Assembly (NCBI GenBank): GCA_012934845.2
Contig: WNNJ02001443.1
Coordinates: 62,001 to 126,000, forward strand
Source: Pomphorhynchus laevis
Taxonomy: Eukaryota > Acanthocephala > Palaeacanthocephala > Echinorhynchida > Pomphorhynchidae
Direction of reading: 5' to 3'
Length of the DNA stretch: 64,000 bases
The notes beneath the pieces are model-generated. The model had not been told where the DNA came from. It worked only from the letters and a program-made list of their open reading frames with translations, and searched no databases. Shown in pieces: positions 31,647 to 41,461 of the stretch. Each line of letters begins with the position of its first letter. Position 1 is the stretch's first letter. Made by a program: the position numbers and the translations under genes.

Positions 31647-32624
31647 GTGGCTTGTGATGTTCCCGGCTGCAGTGTTTGGACGACAGTTTCTCTGTTAACT
31701 TCGTTGCGTAACAGCTACACTATCAAGAAATATATATGTGGATTTTGCTGTGCGTCTAGGTTCATGCAAATGGGATGCGTTAGTGGACAGGCAAATATAT
31801 CACATGTTGGTGTTCACGGTGATGAACACACTATGGAAGTATGTGAATTTGATGTGGATGATTCCGTTCACGAATCGCAGCATTTCAAGGAAATAACTAA
31901 CTTACCCGTTGAACTTGAATCTGGTATCGCATCTTCAAATGTAACCTGTGATAGAACGGTAAGTCCTAGAAACAACGTTCGTATATTGCGAAAAACAAAA
32001 TCGGCATTGGAAGAACGGTTGATTGAAAACAGCATCACGGCAAGCTCAGTGCGTGTACATGAGAATTCACTTAAGCTCAATGAACCTACTGATAATCTTT
32101 CACAGGACGAGTTACCCAGTTCTGTGTCTTCTAAGTTCAAAAGTTCTCACAGAGTGTATAAGAAAAATCGAAGCGCTTCAAGGGACAGGTGCATTCTTTT
32201 CGCCAATCTATCTGAATCAAATTCTTCTGTGTCACAGGAGCGAGTAAACGATGATGTTAGTGCGATAAGAGGAGTTCTGAATAAAATATTCCATGCTAAC
32301 GATAAAGATATAGCTAAGGAGATTGTGGTTAGAAGTTTGTTCCGGCTGGGAAGGCGAACAAACAGTTCAAACATACCGCGATTGTTAAAGGTTGTGGTAG
32401 ATTCGTCAACTCATGCAAATTATATATTTAGTCGGGCTCATCGTCTCGACAAAAACTCAATACGTATTTTGAGAGATCTATCTTTTGACGATCGTTCAAA
32501 ACTGAAAAATGCGAGGAACGAGCTTCACAAGCGTTTACTATTAGGCGAGAAAGATCTATGCATTAGAAATTTTCGAGTTGTTCGTCGAAAGCCATTTGTC
32601 CGTTGGAAACCATTAGAACTGTAG
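31647..32624 (+). CDS. CRa ORF1: zinc finger plus RRM-like RNA-binding protein
   Basis: The frame stays open from a TGA at about 31516 and contains an uncharged-to-basic N-terminus, then VACDVPGCSVWTTVSLL and YICGFCCASRF (the C-x4-C / C-x2-C finger). A Ser-rich linker leads to the RRM-like domain: SRDRCILFANLSES, KEIVVRSLFRLGRRTNSSNI and PRLLKVVVDSSTHANYIFSR, ending GEKDLCIRNFRVVRRKPFVR. No ATG lies early in this frame; one at 31531 is in another frame, so either a one-base change near an A6 run displaced the start, or a GTG/CTG codon serves. I give the first GTG of the conserved part as the start. Role: binding element RNA with ORF2. Confidence 0.8.
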   Translation: MACDVPGCSVWTTVSLLTSLRNSYTIKKYICGFCCASRFMQMGCVSGQANISHVGVHGDEHTMEVCEFDVDDSVHESQHFKEITNLPVELESGIASSNVTCDRTVSPRNNVRILRKTKSALEERLIENSITASSVRVHENSLKLNEPTDNLSQDELPSSVSSKFKSSHRVYKKNRSASRDRCILFANLSESNSSVSQERVNDDVSAIRGVLNKIFHANDKDIAKEIVVRSLFRLGRRTNSSNIPRLLKVVVDSSTHANYIFSRAHRLDKNSIRILRDLSFDDRSKLKNARNELHKRLLLGEKDLCIRNFRVVRRKPFVRWKPLEL

Positions 32625-35509
32625 ATAGATCGGTATCCTCTAGCATGTGTGGATCTTTTATTACCGTACTAGCAACAGCTAGTCCATGTCGAGATGTTTC
32701 GTCTTCCATGAAAATTGCATTTACAAATGCACGTAGCGCAGTTAATAAGTTGGATGAGATTAGGTATTGGATACGTTGTCATGATGTCAATGTCTTTGGA
32801 GTTTGTGAAAGTTGGTTTCATCCTGACATATCTGATGATATGGTTCACATACCTGAATTCGCTCTTTATAGATCTGATCGAGCCCATGGACGCGGTGGTG
32901 GAGTTGCCTTCTATGTGCATGTGAGTTTGATTGTTAGTTCAGCCGTAAAATTCATTGATGATTCATGCTCTGCCGAGGCTCTACAGTTGAGTATTACGCA
33001 ATCTGGGAGTGCTATTATTACTTTATGTATAGTATATCGTGCTCCGGGCGCAATATCGTTCGCTCTTATTGATTTCCTTAAGAATATACCCAAGTGCCAT
33101 AAATTTTTTATCTTTGGTGATTTTAACATGCATTCATACAATTCCGCCCTCTCCAGTATTGCAACTTATGATAAATATACTATGTCGTTATGTAATTTAT
33201 TGTATGATGAAATGTTGCTTATTCAACATGTTCATTTTGATACTCGTTTCTCCGCAGAATCATCCTCGAAGATTGACCTGCTGTTTACTAGACTTGAATA
33301 TGATATTTCTTCAATTGACAAAGAACCTCCAATTAGTTCAAGCGATCATGTGGTGGTCAAGTTTCTGATTCCTACTAATTCGACCGGATCAGACAGTGTA
33401 GAGATTGTTGAGAAGCGAGTACGGAAAGTTATCCCAGATAATGAGATAATTGAATATGCTAAAAGGATTTCTTTTGTAAGTAATGATGGTGATGTGGAGA
33501 GCATGTGGCAGTCTATCAAAAGTGGGGTAATTCAAGTCCTAGACGAATTTGCTCCCATGCGTGTATTTTCCAAGCGTAAGAGGTCTGATAAACCTCCGTG
33601 GTTTGATAGCGAACTAAAGCGTTGTATAAGGTTGAGAAATAAGGCGTGGAGTCTCTGTAGTAAGAGTGATGCTTTATATAGTGAGTACAAACTAATACGC
33701 AATAAATGCAATCGCTTAAAATCAAAAAAGAGATACTTGTACGAGAATGATGTTGCTATGTCTTTAGGACACACACCCAAGCGATTTTGGAATTATGTTT
33801 GTCGATCAAGAGTATCTAATTCTAGTGTCCGACGCATTCATATCGGAAACGAATTAGTTGAAGACCCTATGAAAATTTCTGAGGCGTTCGCTGATGTGTT
33901 TGCACTATCGTTAAATAGGGATGATGCTTATAAAGTCAATATTTGTAATGGTTCATCAATCTGTCAGAGTCCATATATAATTATCACGATGGAGGAAGTT
34001 GAGATAGAGCTATCAAGGTTAGCTAAATGCGTGTCAGCTGGTCCTGACGATATCCCCACTTATATCCTTAAGCTCTTGAAATGTATCCTGTCATATCCGC
34101 TTTCCAAATTATTCAACGTTTCTCTCAATACGTCGATAATTCCAAATGATTGGAAATCGGCGATTGTGGTACCACTTCCGAAAACGAAAAATGCTTGCGA
34201 TGTTAGTGATTTTAGGCCCATAAGTTTAACATCTACTGTAAGTAAGGTACTTGAGAGAATTGTTCACAAAAGATTAATAAATGTATTGGGTTCAATAAAC
34301 TATTTGAGCGACTCTCAACACGGTTTTCGGAATGGCCGCTCATGTCTAACGAATACTTTATGTGCTCGTGAACAATGGGCTGACGCAATTTCATGTGGAT
34401 TGGTTGTCGATGTCGTCTATTTGGATTTCTCCAAGGCATTTGATCGCGTTCCACATGCTGAATTAATAAGTATTCTCGAATCTATTGGTGTAGATTACTA
34501 TCTGACTCGTTGGATTGAGAACTTCTTGAGTGGTCGACAATTTTGTGTAAGAGTAGGTAATGCTTTTTCATCTAAACGCAGTGTTATACGTGGTGTACCT
34601 CAAGGAACGGTTCTCGGGCCATTATTATTTTGCATTTTTATCAACGAGTTGTTGAGATCGCTTAATGTACCACACTTAGCCTATGCTGACGATTTGAAGT
34701 TATGGAATGTGATCTCGACTGAACGAGACTGTTTGTCATTGCAGCGTGACCTGGATTTAGTGTATGAATGGAGTCTTACTACAGGAGTATCATTAAACCT
34801 GGAAAAGTGTAAGAATATGAGATTGGGTCGTGGACGCAAAGGATGTCATACCTACTTCATTGGTGTAAAAGAACTTGAGATAGTTTCGACTCATCGTGAT
34901 CTTGGTATTTTGATCGATTTATCTTTAAAGACACGACATCATTACAACATTCAATTAGGCAAAGCTAGAAAAATGATGCACACTATCAAAAATTGCTTTC
35001 TGAAAATAAATCCATCGTCGTTCAGGGTGCTGTTTAACTCGTTATTGAGACCAATACTTGAGTATTGCTCTCCATCTTGCTTCCCATGTACACGGACTGA
35101 ACTGAATGCTGTCGATGGAGTTCTTCGCCGTATTACCCGTTTATGTCCAGACTGTAAGTATTTACCTTATCGTGAGAGACTCAAAATGATTGGCATATTT
35201 GACATGAAGGTGAGGTTAATGTTTATCGACTTGGTTGCAACGTGGAAATTATTGCACAAATTTGATGGATATCCTCGAAATATTATGGCGTGTCGTAATA
35301 ATAGATCCAGGCGACATCATTCGATGACAATTTTTAAACAGCATACTGGGAAACTATCGCCTGTCACAAGATTGTCAAGACGTGTAGTTAACGTGTGGAA
35401 TAGTCTTCCTGAATACGTTGTTGCCTCCACAACGCTGACTTTATTTAAGAAGCGATTGCGAATTTGTCTGGAACAGATCGATAATATGGAGAAGCTATCG
35501 TATCCCTGA
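32603..35509 (+). CDS. CRa ORF2: APE endonuclease and reverse transcriptase
   Basis: 968 codons, no internal stop. Endonuclease: FTNARSAVNKLDEI, CESWFHPDIS, GRGGGVAFYVH, GDFNMHS (about residue 172), KIDLLFTRLEYD, SSSDHVVVKF. RT: SAGPDDIPTYILK, FRPISLTSTVSKVLER, QHGFRNGRS, YLDFSKAFDRVPHAELI (box A, about residue 606), GVPQGTVLGPLLFCIFINEL, AYADDLKLW (catalytic YADD, about residue 694), thumb DLGILIDLSLK, C-terminus RRVVNVWNSLPEYVV. It overlaps ORF1 by 22 bases in the -1 phase; its first codon there is TTG, inside the last Trp codon context GTTGG. An ATG 18 codons later (32645) is an alternative start. All catalytic motifs look intact. Confidence 0.9.
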   Translation: METIRTVDRSVSSSMCGSFITVLATASPCRDVSSSMKIAFTNARSAVNKLDEIRYWIRCHDVNVFGVCESWFHPDISDDMVHIPEFALYRSDRAHGRGGGVAFYVHVSLIVSSAVKFIDDSCSAEALQLSITQSGSAIITLCIVYRAPGAISFALIDFLKNIPKCHKFFIFGDFNMHSYNSALSSIATYDKYTMSLCNLLYDEMLLIQHVHFDTRFSAESSSKIDLLFTRLEYDISSIDKEPPISSSDHVVVKFLIPTNSTGSDSVEIVEKRVRKVIPDNEIIEYAKRISFVSNDGDVESMWQSIKSGVIQVLDEFAPMRVFSKRKRSDKPPWFDSELKRCIRLRNKAWSLCSKSDALYSEYKLIRNKCNRLKSKKRYLYENDVAMSLGHTPKRFWNYVCRSRVSNSSVRRIHIGNELVEDPMKISEAFADVFALSLNRDDAYKVNICNGSSICQSPYIIITMEEVEIELSRLAKCVSAGPDDIPTYILKLLKCILSYPLSKLFNVSLNTSIIPNDWKSAIVVPLPKTKNACDVSDFRPISLTSTVSKVLERIVHKRLINVLGSINYLSDSQHGFRNGRSCLTNTLCAREQWADAISCGLVVDVVYLDFSKAFDRVPHAELISILESIGVDYYLTRWIENFLSGRQFCVRVGNAFSSKRSVIRGVPQGTVLGPLLFCIFINELLRSLNVPHLAYADDLKLWNVISTERDCLSLQRDLDLVYEWSLTTGVSLNLEKCKNMRLGRGRKGCHTYFIGVKELEIVSTHRDLGILIDLSLKTRHHYNIQLGKARKMMHTIKNCFLKINPSSFRVLFNSLLRPILEYCSPSCFPCTRTELNAVDGVLRRITRLCPDCKYLPYRERLKMIGIFDMKVRLMFIDLVATWKLLHKFDGYPRNIMACRNNRSRRHHSMTIFKQHTGKLSPVTRLSRRVVNVWNSLPEYVVASTTLTLFKKRLRICLEQIDNMEKLSYP

Positions 35510-35615
35510 TTTTCTTAACTCTATCAATTCTACATTTTGTTTAATTTTTATTTTATTTTTTCGTGAGCAGACTGAACAGCCATATAGGCTTTGTCTTGTA
35601 TGTTATAATAATAAT

Positions 35616-35820
35616 AATTTTACCGCGGCTATCACCGCGGTAAAATTGGTCACATTCGTTGGGATTGCCGTCAACTACAATACCGCAGAGTGAGAGGCTA
35701 TGGACAGCTTTTTTAGGTATCCCAGTGAACTCTCACCTAAGTGACAGTGGTGAGAGTTATGGTTGTCATTCACGATCATCGGTAAAGAGCCATTCTAGAG
35801 ACAGGTTGCTTTTCTAGAAT
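35616..35820 (+). other. Cluster of three perfect hairpins
   Basis: AATTTTACCGCGG (35616-35628) pairs perfectly with 35635-35647 across the loop ctatca (13 bp). AACTCTCACC (35728-35737) pairs with GGTGAGAGTT (35749-35758; 10 bp). ATTCTAGA (35792-35799) pairs with TCTAGAAT (35813-35820; 8 bp). The cluster lies between the CRa tail and the PLE ORF and has no coding frame. It could be a structured PLE 5' region, the end of a small inverted-repeat element, or a separate RNA. Confidence 0.6.
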
Positions 35821-35825
35821 TATTG

Positions 35826-37265
35826 CACGTCATGTATGCTCAAAAATGCACAATAAATGCACAATAATGTCTATATGAATAAAATACTTAATGTAATTAA
35901 AGCACATTTTAAAAAATATTGCAAGGTAATCGAAATTAATACTGGTATAAAACACTATTTCAGTATAAATTCTACAAAAGAATTTTTAGAACAGACAAAA
36001 GGAATAAATTTTCAAAATATAAATACATACGATTTTAGTACGCTTTATACAAATCTAGATTTAGTAGATATTAAAGAAGCGTTAGTAAAATTAATTAACC
36101 TTATATTCGGAAAAAGATATACATATATATGTTATAATAATTATAACGCCTATCTAACAAAAATTAAACCATCAAATAAATATAAATATATGGATAAAAT
36201 TGAATTAATAGAATCCTTAAATATTTTAATAAATCAAAATTATTTAAAAGTAGGGACATCTATATTTAGACAAGTAAAAGGTGTTCCAATGGGTGGTAAT
36301 AGTAGCCCAATTATAGCTGACTTGTTTTTAAGCTTTATAGAATATGAATTTGTTCATAACTGTGTAAAAACTAAATCTAAACAATATAAATATATGAAAT
36401 ATATGTTTCGATACATTGATGATATATGTGTATTTAATTCTAATAATTTTTATTCAATTAGTGAGCACATTTATCCAGAAAGCCTTATTCTTAACAAAAC
36501 CAATATTAATGATAAAGAAGGTGTATATCTAGATATGAACATTAAATTAACATTAACTAAAACTACTATTAATTTATATCGTAAAGATGACATATTTAAA
36601 TTTACAAGAAACATATTTTTGCATGAGCATTCATGCATACCATATAATATAAAATATAATACATTAAATAATGAAATTTTAAGAATTGCAACAATATGTA
36701 ATGATATTGGCTTTCTTCAAAATCATTTAAATAATTTAATAGATACATATTTTAAACTAGGTTACTATAAAAATAACATCAAGCAGAAAATAGTAAAATA
36801 TATAAATCAACACAATAATATAAAGAATAAATTTAAACTCTTAAGTGGCAAATTTTTATGGATGGATAATAAATAATATACTTTGTATTAGAATAAGATA
36901 CTAGATAGTTTTATCAGAGGAAATACATCATTAGCATGTATTTGGCCCCGCTGCTATGTTGGGTAGAGGAGTTAGGAGCCGAAACCTGATAGCATAGCAG
37001 TTCCTCCTGATGACCTCTAATTCTTATTCTTGATACAACGTCTGTTATTTATTAGTCAATTCATAAAAATGACGTTTATTTTAAATTTTATTTTTTATTT
37101 TTTATTTTTATTTTTATTTTTATTTTTTAACTTGATTTAAATTATAGAAAATCTAAAAACAATTATTAATTTTATTATTTAATTATTAAATTTTGATTTA
37201 GCATTATTATGTTTTGTTTATTTTATAATTATATAACAATACGTAGACTCAGTTAGCTGATTTAA
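35826..37265 (+). mobile_element. Penelope-like element, 5'-truncated
   Basis: RT-coding region (35857-36876) followed by a 3' region with the conserved block TTTGGCCCCGCTGCTATG ... GAGCCGAAACCTGATAGC ... CCTGATGACCTCT (36940-37020), then A/T-rich sequence with several TTTTATTTTT runs and, at 37205-37265, a segment also found in the IR-arm PLE remnants (TTATGTTTTGTTTATTTTA, ACGTAGACTCAGTTAGCT). Fragments of the same family lie at 7770-8390, 8935-9250 and 54905-55090. Confidence 0.8.
35857..36876 (+). CDS. Penelope-like reverse transcriptase, partial
   Basis: 339 codons, uninterrupted, very AT-rich and rich in Asn, Ile, Lys and Tyr. PLE RT motifs: NTYDFSTLYTNLDL (about residue 57), the loop TYICYNNYNAYLTKI, FRQVKGVPMGGNSSPIIADL (GVPMG box, about residue 141), MFRYIDDICVFN (catalytic YIDD, about residue 187), GVYLDMNIKLT, and RKDDIFKFT. 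The ORF ends soon after the thumb (LLSGKFLWMDNK) with no C-terminal GIY-YIG endonuclease. The N-terminal part expected upstream is absent (5' truncation), so it cannot be told whether this is an endonuclease-less lineage or one with an N-terminal GIY-YIG. The start codon is only the first ATG of the surviving frame. Confidence 0.85.
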   Translation: MHNNVYMNKILNVIKAHFKKYCKVIEINTGIKHYFSINSTKEFLEQTKGINFQNINTYDFSTLYTNLDLVDIKEALVKLINLIFGKRYTYICYNNYNAYLTKIKPSNKYKYMDKIELIESLNILINQNYLKVGTSIFRQVKGVPMGGNSSPIIADLFLSFIEYEFVHNCVKTKSKQYKYMKYMFRYIDDICVFNSNNFYSISEHIYPESLILNKTNINDKEGVYLDMNIKLTLTKTTINLYRKDDIFKFTRNIFLHEHSCIPYNIKYNTLNNEILRIATICNDIGFLQNHLNNLIDTYFKLGYYKNNIKQKIVKYINQHNNIKNKFKLLSGKFLWMDNK

Positions 37266-37785
37266 TTATAGAACAGCAGTGGTAGAAATTATGAACGGAA
37301 TGTTTCTTGTCGAAAGTAAAAACTACAATTATTGGTCGAAGGGATACATGTGCCTTTCAATTACATTGTTGCTAGGACTTTTATTCAAGGCTACCATTTG
37401 CTGCTAGGAATGTATGTAATTCGTCGTATAGGCGGTAAAGAATCGTTTGTAAAGGCCATGTCGTGTTTCTGGAAATTGTCTTAAGTAAACCTATCATGCC
37501 AACTGCAAGTGCTTGTCTGTCAGCAAAAGTCGAACAAATATTAATCAAAGATTATTATTATTATTATTCTAATAATAGTATTGATTTATAACTGTTTTAG
37601 CAAATTACAATAAAATAACATACAATAAAATAACATACACAAATTACAATAAATTCGATTACAAGATAAGTTTGATTACAAGATAAATTCGATTACAAGA
37701 TAAATTCGATTACAAGATAAATTCGATTACAAGATAAATTCGATTACAAGATTATTATTATTATTATTATTATTATCACCTTCTT
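37266..37785 (+). repeat. Minisatellite and ATT microsatellite; first part unassigned
   Basis: 37266-37540 shows no recognised feature. 37546-37567 is an ATT run. 37600-37650 has ACAATAAAATAACATAC-type repetition. 37651-37752 holds six copies of a 17-bp unit (AAATTCGATTACAAGAT; the second copy has two substitutions). 37752-37775 is a second ATT run. RLE-A begins directly after it. Similar AATAACATACAAT words occur near 45772 and 46021. Confidence 0.85.
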
Positions 37786-39425
37786 TATCCACTATACTAC
37801 GAAATATCTACAAATGCCCTAATATACTGACTGTCGACAATGATTTTTTAGAATCATCAGAGGGATTCACTCAAGGTGACCCGCTTTCCATGATTGCGTT
37901 TGCCGCGGCGTCTCTTCCCTTGATTAATGTTCTTTCAAAGGCTGCCCCGAATACTGTACATCGCTGGTATGCGGATGACTCTAACATTATCGGAAGTGTG
38001 AAGGACCTTAAGACGATTTGGGATACTGTGCGTCGAGTCGGTCCTGATTTTGGATTTTATCTTAATGAAGAAAAGTGCCGAATGTTGGTACACGATAAGA
38101 TACTTAGCGTTGCCCGGTCGATTTTCGTAGAATCTAACCTATGCATTAATACTGATGGAATTGAGATACTGGGTTCAGCTATTGGTACAAAATCATATAC
38201 AAATATGTTTATAAAAAGGAAAATAGATGAATGGTCTACTTGCATAGAGAGGTTGATACTAGTAGCCGACGAAGATCCTCACTTGGCTTACGTCGCTCTG
38301 ACTCAAGCACTACAACACAGCTGGAACTTCATACAACGAACTATACATGTCTATTCAGAAGCATTCGCAAACTTGTCGAAAATCATAGTATCCTGCCTTG
38401 TTCCCAAGATAACTGGCGTCGTCGATATAGATCGATTTAAAACAATATTAAATATCCCTTTGCGGTATGGTGGTTTGGGAATTTTTCTGCCTCAAGATGG
38501 ATCTGATCTGGAATTCGAAAATTCGCGCCGAATGTGTCAACCGCTGATCAATGCATCATTTGGCCCCTTGTTGGCCCAACAGCAGCAACAAATCGCTTTG
38601 GATATTCACAATCAACGAAATAATTTTTGGAATATTAAATTACAAACATTGGAAGATAGCAATATTATAAAAGCTTTAAAATTTGCTGCTACGTGTGGTG
38701 CGTCAACATGGTTGTCTGCAAAACCGATGGAAGCATATGGTTATCGACTCTCAAAGCTCCAATTTCAAGACGCTCTAGCGACAAGATATGGTTGGACGCC
38801 TCCGAAACAACCAGATCAATGTTTATGCGGTTCAAAGTTTGAGCTCCGTCACTCTCTTTCATGTAAGGTCGGTGGTATGCCAATAATACGACACAACTTC
38901 CTTCGGGATCTAATTGCAAAAGAGCTAAAAGGGATTTGCGACCCCGTTTCTCTTGAACCTACACTGCAACCGCTTCCAGACGGAGTAACATTCGCAACAA
39001 ATTCGACAGCCAGGGAACATAACGCTAGAGTAGATATTTCTTGCTATGGGTTGTTTAGTATTTCGGAGCGGTCCCTATTGGACATTTGCGTTTACAATCA
39101 CCTTGCTTCGTCCTACTCAACATCAATGCCACAAAATCACTTTCACTACCACGAACAAAGGAAAATCGGAAAATACGGTGAACGTATATCACGATTTGAA
39201 AGAGCTTGTTTTTTTCCTATAATTTTTGCAGCTAACGGTGGAGCTGGTGAAATAGCTTCAAAGGTGCTACGACAAATATGCAGGCGTCAATCTATAAAAT
39301 CTACTCGGCCATACAACGAATGCATGCGTGATTTGAGGATCAAAACGGGACTAGCGCTAGCAAGAGCAGCATCATTACAAGTCCGCTGCACTCCATTGAG
39401 TAATATGTCGGGACAATGTGCTTGA
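37786..39425 (+). CDS. RLE-A reverse transcriptase (3' half) and restriction-like endonuclease
   Basis: The frame is open from about 37786 (TILRNIYKCPNILTVDND), upstream of the first ATG at 37890. RT: GFTQGDPLSMIAFAAASLPL, then HRWYADDSNIIGSV (YADD at about 37969). Linker: AYVALTQALQHSWNFIQRT and IPLRYGGLGIFLPQD. Zinc knuckle CLCGSKFELRHSLSCKVGG, then MPIIRHNFLRDLI. Endonuclease: NARVDISCYG, ERSLLDICVYN and EQRKIGKYGERISRFER, matching the RxPD...D...K/Y order of R2-type restriction-like endonucleases. No internal stop, but the 5' truncation removes half of the RT. Such enzymes nick the target and prime reverse transcription. Clade (R2/CRE/NeSL group or a separate one) not determined. Confidence 0.85.
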
Positions 39426-39515
39426 CAGTGCAAGAAACTTTTCTAGTTTGTAGAACATTTTACTTCTTTTTTTTTCTTGAATAAATCTTCTCTTCAAAAA
39501 AAAAAATAATAATAA
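37786..39515 (+). mobile_element. RLE-A LINE, 5'-truncated
   Basis: Contains the second half of the RT and the full C-terminal endonuclease, then a short 3' UTR ending in AATAAATCTTCTCTTC and an A-run plus ATAATAATA (39482-39525). Truncated within the RT palm, immediately after an ATT microsatellite. Confidence 0.85.
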
Positions 39516-39526
39516 TAATAGTATTG

Positions 39527-41335
39527 ATTACTGTAGGTATAAAGAGGCCAGAAATCGGTTCACATTTCTTAAACGCTTCAAACAATGTCAATTTGAAGAG
39601 AAAATTGCTCAAATGTCAATTCATAATCCTAAATCCGTATTCAATTATGCTAATTTCAACAACAAAAATAAACACATTGGTTCACTTGTTGATACTGATG
39701 GTTGCACATTGATTAAATATGATGACATAGCGAATGCTTTCGCTCAACATTTTTGCATAGGAGTTCGTAAATCCTTCTCCGTCACCTATGCCTCGTACTG
39801 TCCATCGAATATAAACATTGTTCAGATGTTTTCCGGTATTTCTCAAGAATATCGCTGATGTTATCGGCATACCACTATATTGGATTTGTGTGGCCTCCTT
39901 GTACTTCGGTTGTGTCCCGATGAATTGGAAACTTTCGTTGATAAGGCCCATTTTGAAGAAAGGTGATCCATCTTCAGTTGAAAATTATCGCCCGATAAGT
40001 CTAACGTGTGTATTCTGTCGAGTTTTGGAAAGGATAATATACCGCATTCTAAGCGATTATCTAGAATCCAACAAATTATTGTGTAACAATCAACATGGAT
40101 TTCGAAGGGATCGCTCAACAATCACTAATCTCTTGATTGCCCAGAATAGCTGGGGTTCGTTAGTTGATAAGGGCTTTGATGTTGATATAGTATTTTTTGA
40201 TTTTTCAAAAGCGTTTGATATGGTTCCACATGACATCTTGATTCAGAAAATGCGTGCTCTAAATATTGATCCACTTATTATTCGCTGGATAAAAGAATTT
40301 TTATCTAACAGATTCTATCAGGTTGTTGTAAATGGTTCTCTTTCTGATCCTTATCCGGTCAATGTTGGAGTTCCGCAGGGATCGGTCCTTGGCCCATTGT
40401 TATTCTGTATTTTCATTAATGACCTTCCTTCCATTTTGAACTCACACTCTCTTTTATATGCAGACGACCTAAACATTTGGCAGGCTATCCGGTCAGATTC
40501 GGACACGGTGCTAGTTCAATCGAATATCGACAGCATTTCCAACTGGGCTTATATGAATGGTCTGTCACTGAATATATCAAAGTGTGCTTGTATGCGTTTA
40601 CAATCACTCAGTCATAGTGTGTATCCAACTTATCATCTTGAGGATCAGAACATTAAAGTAGTCACTCGTCTTAGCGACCTTGGAATAGTAGTTGCGAATG
40701 ATTTTTCGACTAGTTGGAATACTGAGTTGGCTTGCTCGAAAGCAAATCGAATGGTTGGGATGATTCGTAGAACTTTTAGTATGTTGAGTCCAGTTTCATT
40801 TAGAGCACTCGCCAACGCATTTGTGATCAGTCATCTTACCTATGCATCACAATGTTCGTTCCCAAGAACAGTATACAAGAAAAGTAGAATTGAAAATGTG
40901 CTGCGCCGGGCAACTAAGCTCGTAAATTCAGTTAAAGCTTTACCTTATAATGAAAGGCTAAAAAAACTTGGTATGGTTTCTATAAGCGACCTTCGGTTTC
41001 GGCGAGATATGTGTTCAACATGGGAAGCTTTACACAAGGGAAATCACGTCTTAAGAGAATTGATGACTGTTCGGAAAAGTCGGGCTTTGCGTGGACACAA
41101 TTTTACTTTAGCCCATCGCCGAGTTATACGCTCTAAAACTGTACAATTTGGACACCGAATCGTAAGTAAGTGGAACCGATTAAGTGAAGAAATTGTCAAC
41201 TCAAGATCGGTTTCAGCATTCAAACATAAACTTTTGTGACTTTTGTTTGTGAGTCTTTTTTTCTTTACTTTTTCTTTTCTTTTCTTTTAACAGGGCAACT
41301 GTGAGCTTTGCTCGTCTGTTTGTCGAAATAATATA
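39527..41335 (+). mobile_element. CR1-like LINE (CRc), plus-strand copy, 5'-truncated
   Basis: Begins in the linker upstream of the RT (YKEARNRFTFLKRFKQCQFE) and ends with tail CTGTGAGCTTTGCTCGTCTG (hairpin GAGC-ttt-GCTC at about 41301-41311) and an A/T microsatellite. It meets a second, inverted CRc copy tail to tail at about 41336-41385. Confidence 0.85.
39541..41239 (+). pseudogene. CRc ORF2, reverse transcriptase part
   Basis: 39541-39858 gives the linker (SVFNYANFNNKNKH, YDDIANAFAQHF). Compared with the minus-strand copy, about 25 codons are missing near 39840 (the KRLKPSGSICPDLLPS region), which shifts the frame. The rest, 39818-41239, is one open frame: NYRPISLTCVFCRVLER, NQHGFRRDRS, FFDFSKAFDMVPHDILI, GVPQGSVLGPLLFCIFINDL, LLYADDLNIWQAI (YADD intact), DLGIVVANDFS, RRATKLVNSVKALPYNERL, KWNRLSEEIVNS. 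The RT domain looks whole apart from the deletion in its fingers. Confidence 0.85.
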
Positions 41336-41461
41336 ATATATATAATATATTATTATATAATAATATTATTATGTAGACAACGTTACGAGCATAGCTCACA
41401 GTTGCTGACAAATCGATAGTCAAAATAAAAGAAAAAGAGAAAATCAAAAACAAATCAGTTA

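Larger units (their letters stand above)
31230..35612 (+). mobile_element. CR1-like LINE (CRa), full-length-looking
   Basis: Contains a probable 5' UTR (about 31230-31518), ORF1 (to 32624), ORF2 (32603-35509) and a 3' UTR ending in AATAATAATAATTTTA. The tail has AGCC-atata-GGCT (about 35580-35592) where other CR1-like copies have GAGC/GCTC. ORF2 is uninterrupted over 968 codons, the longest open frame in the window, so this is one of the youngest insertions. Start of the 5' UTR is an estimate. Confidence 0.85.

Noticed and set aside
36940-37020. Classical hammerhead in the PLE 3' region
   Set aside because: Core words occur in an order that leaves no room for a helix I hairpin; kept only as a weak finding on a conserved fold.
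37651-37752. CRISPR-like or regulatory iteron array
   Set aside because: 17-bp head-to-tail units without spacers, next to ATT microsatellites; an ordinary minisatellite.
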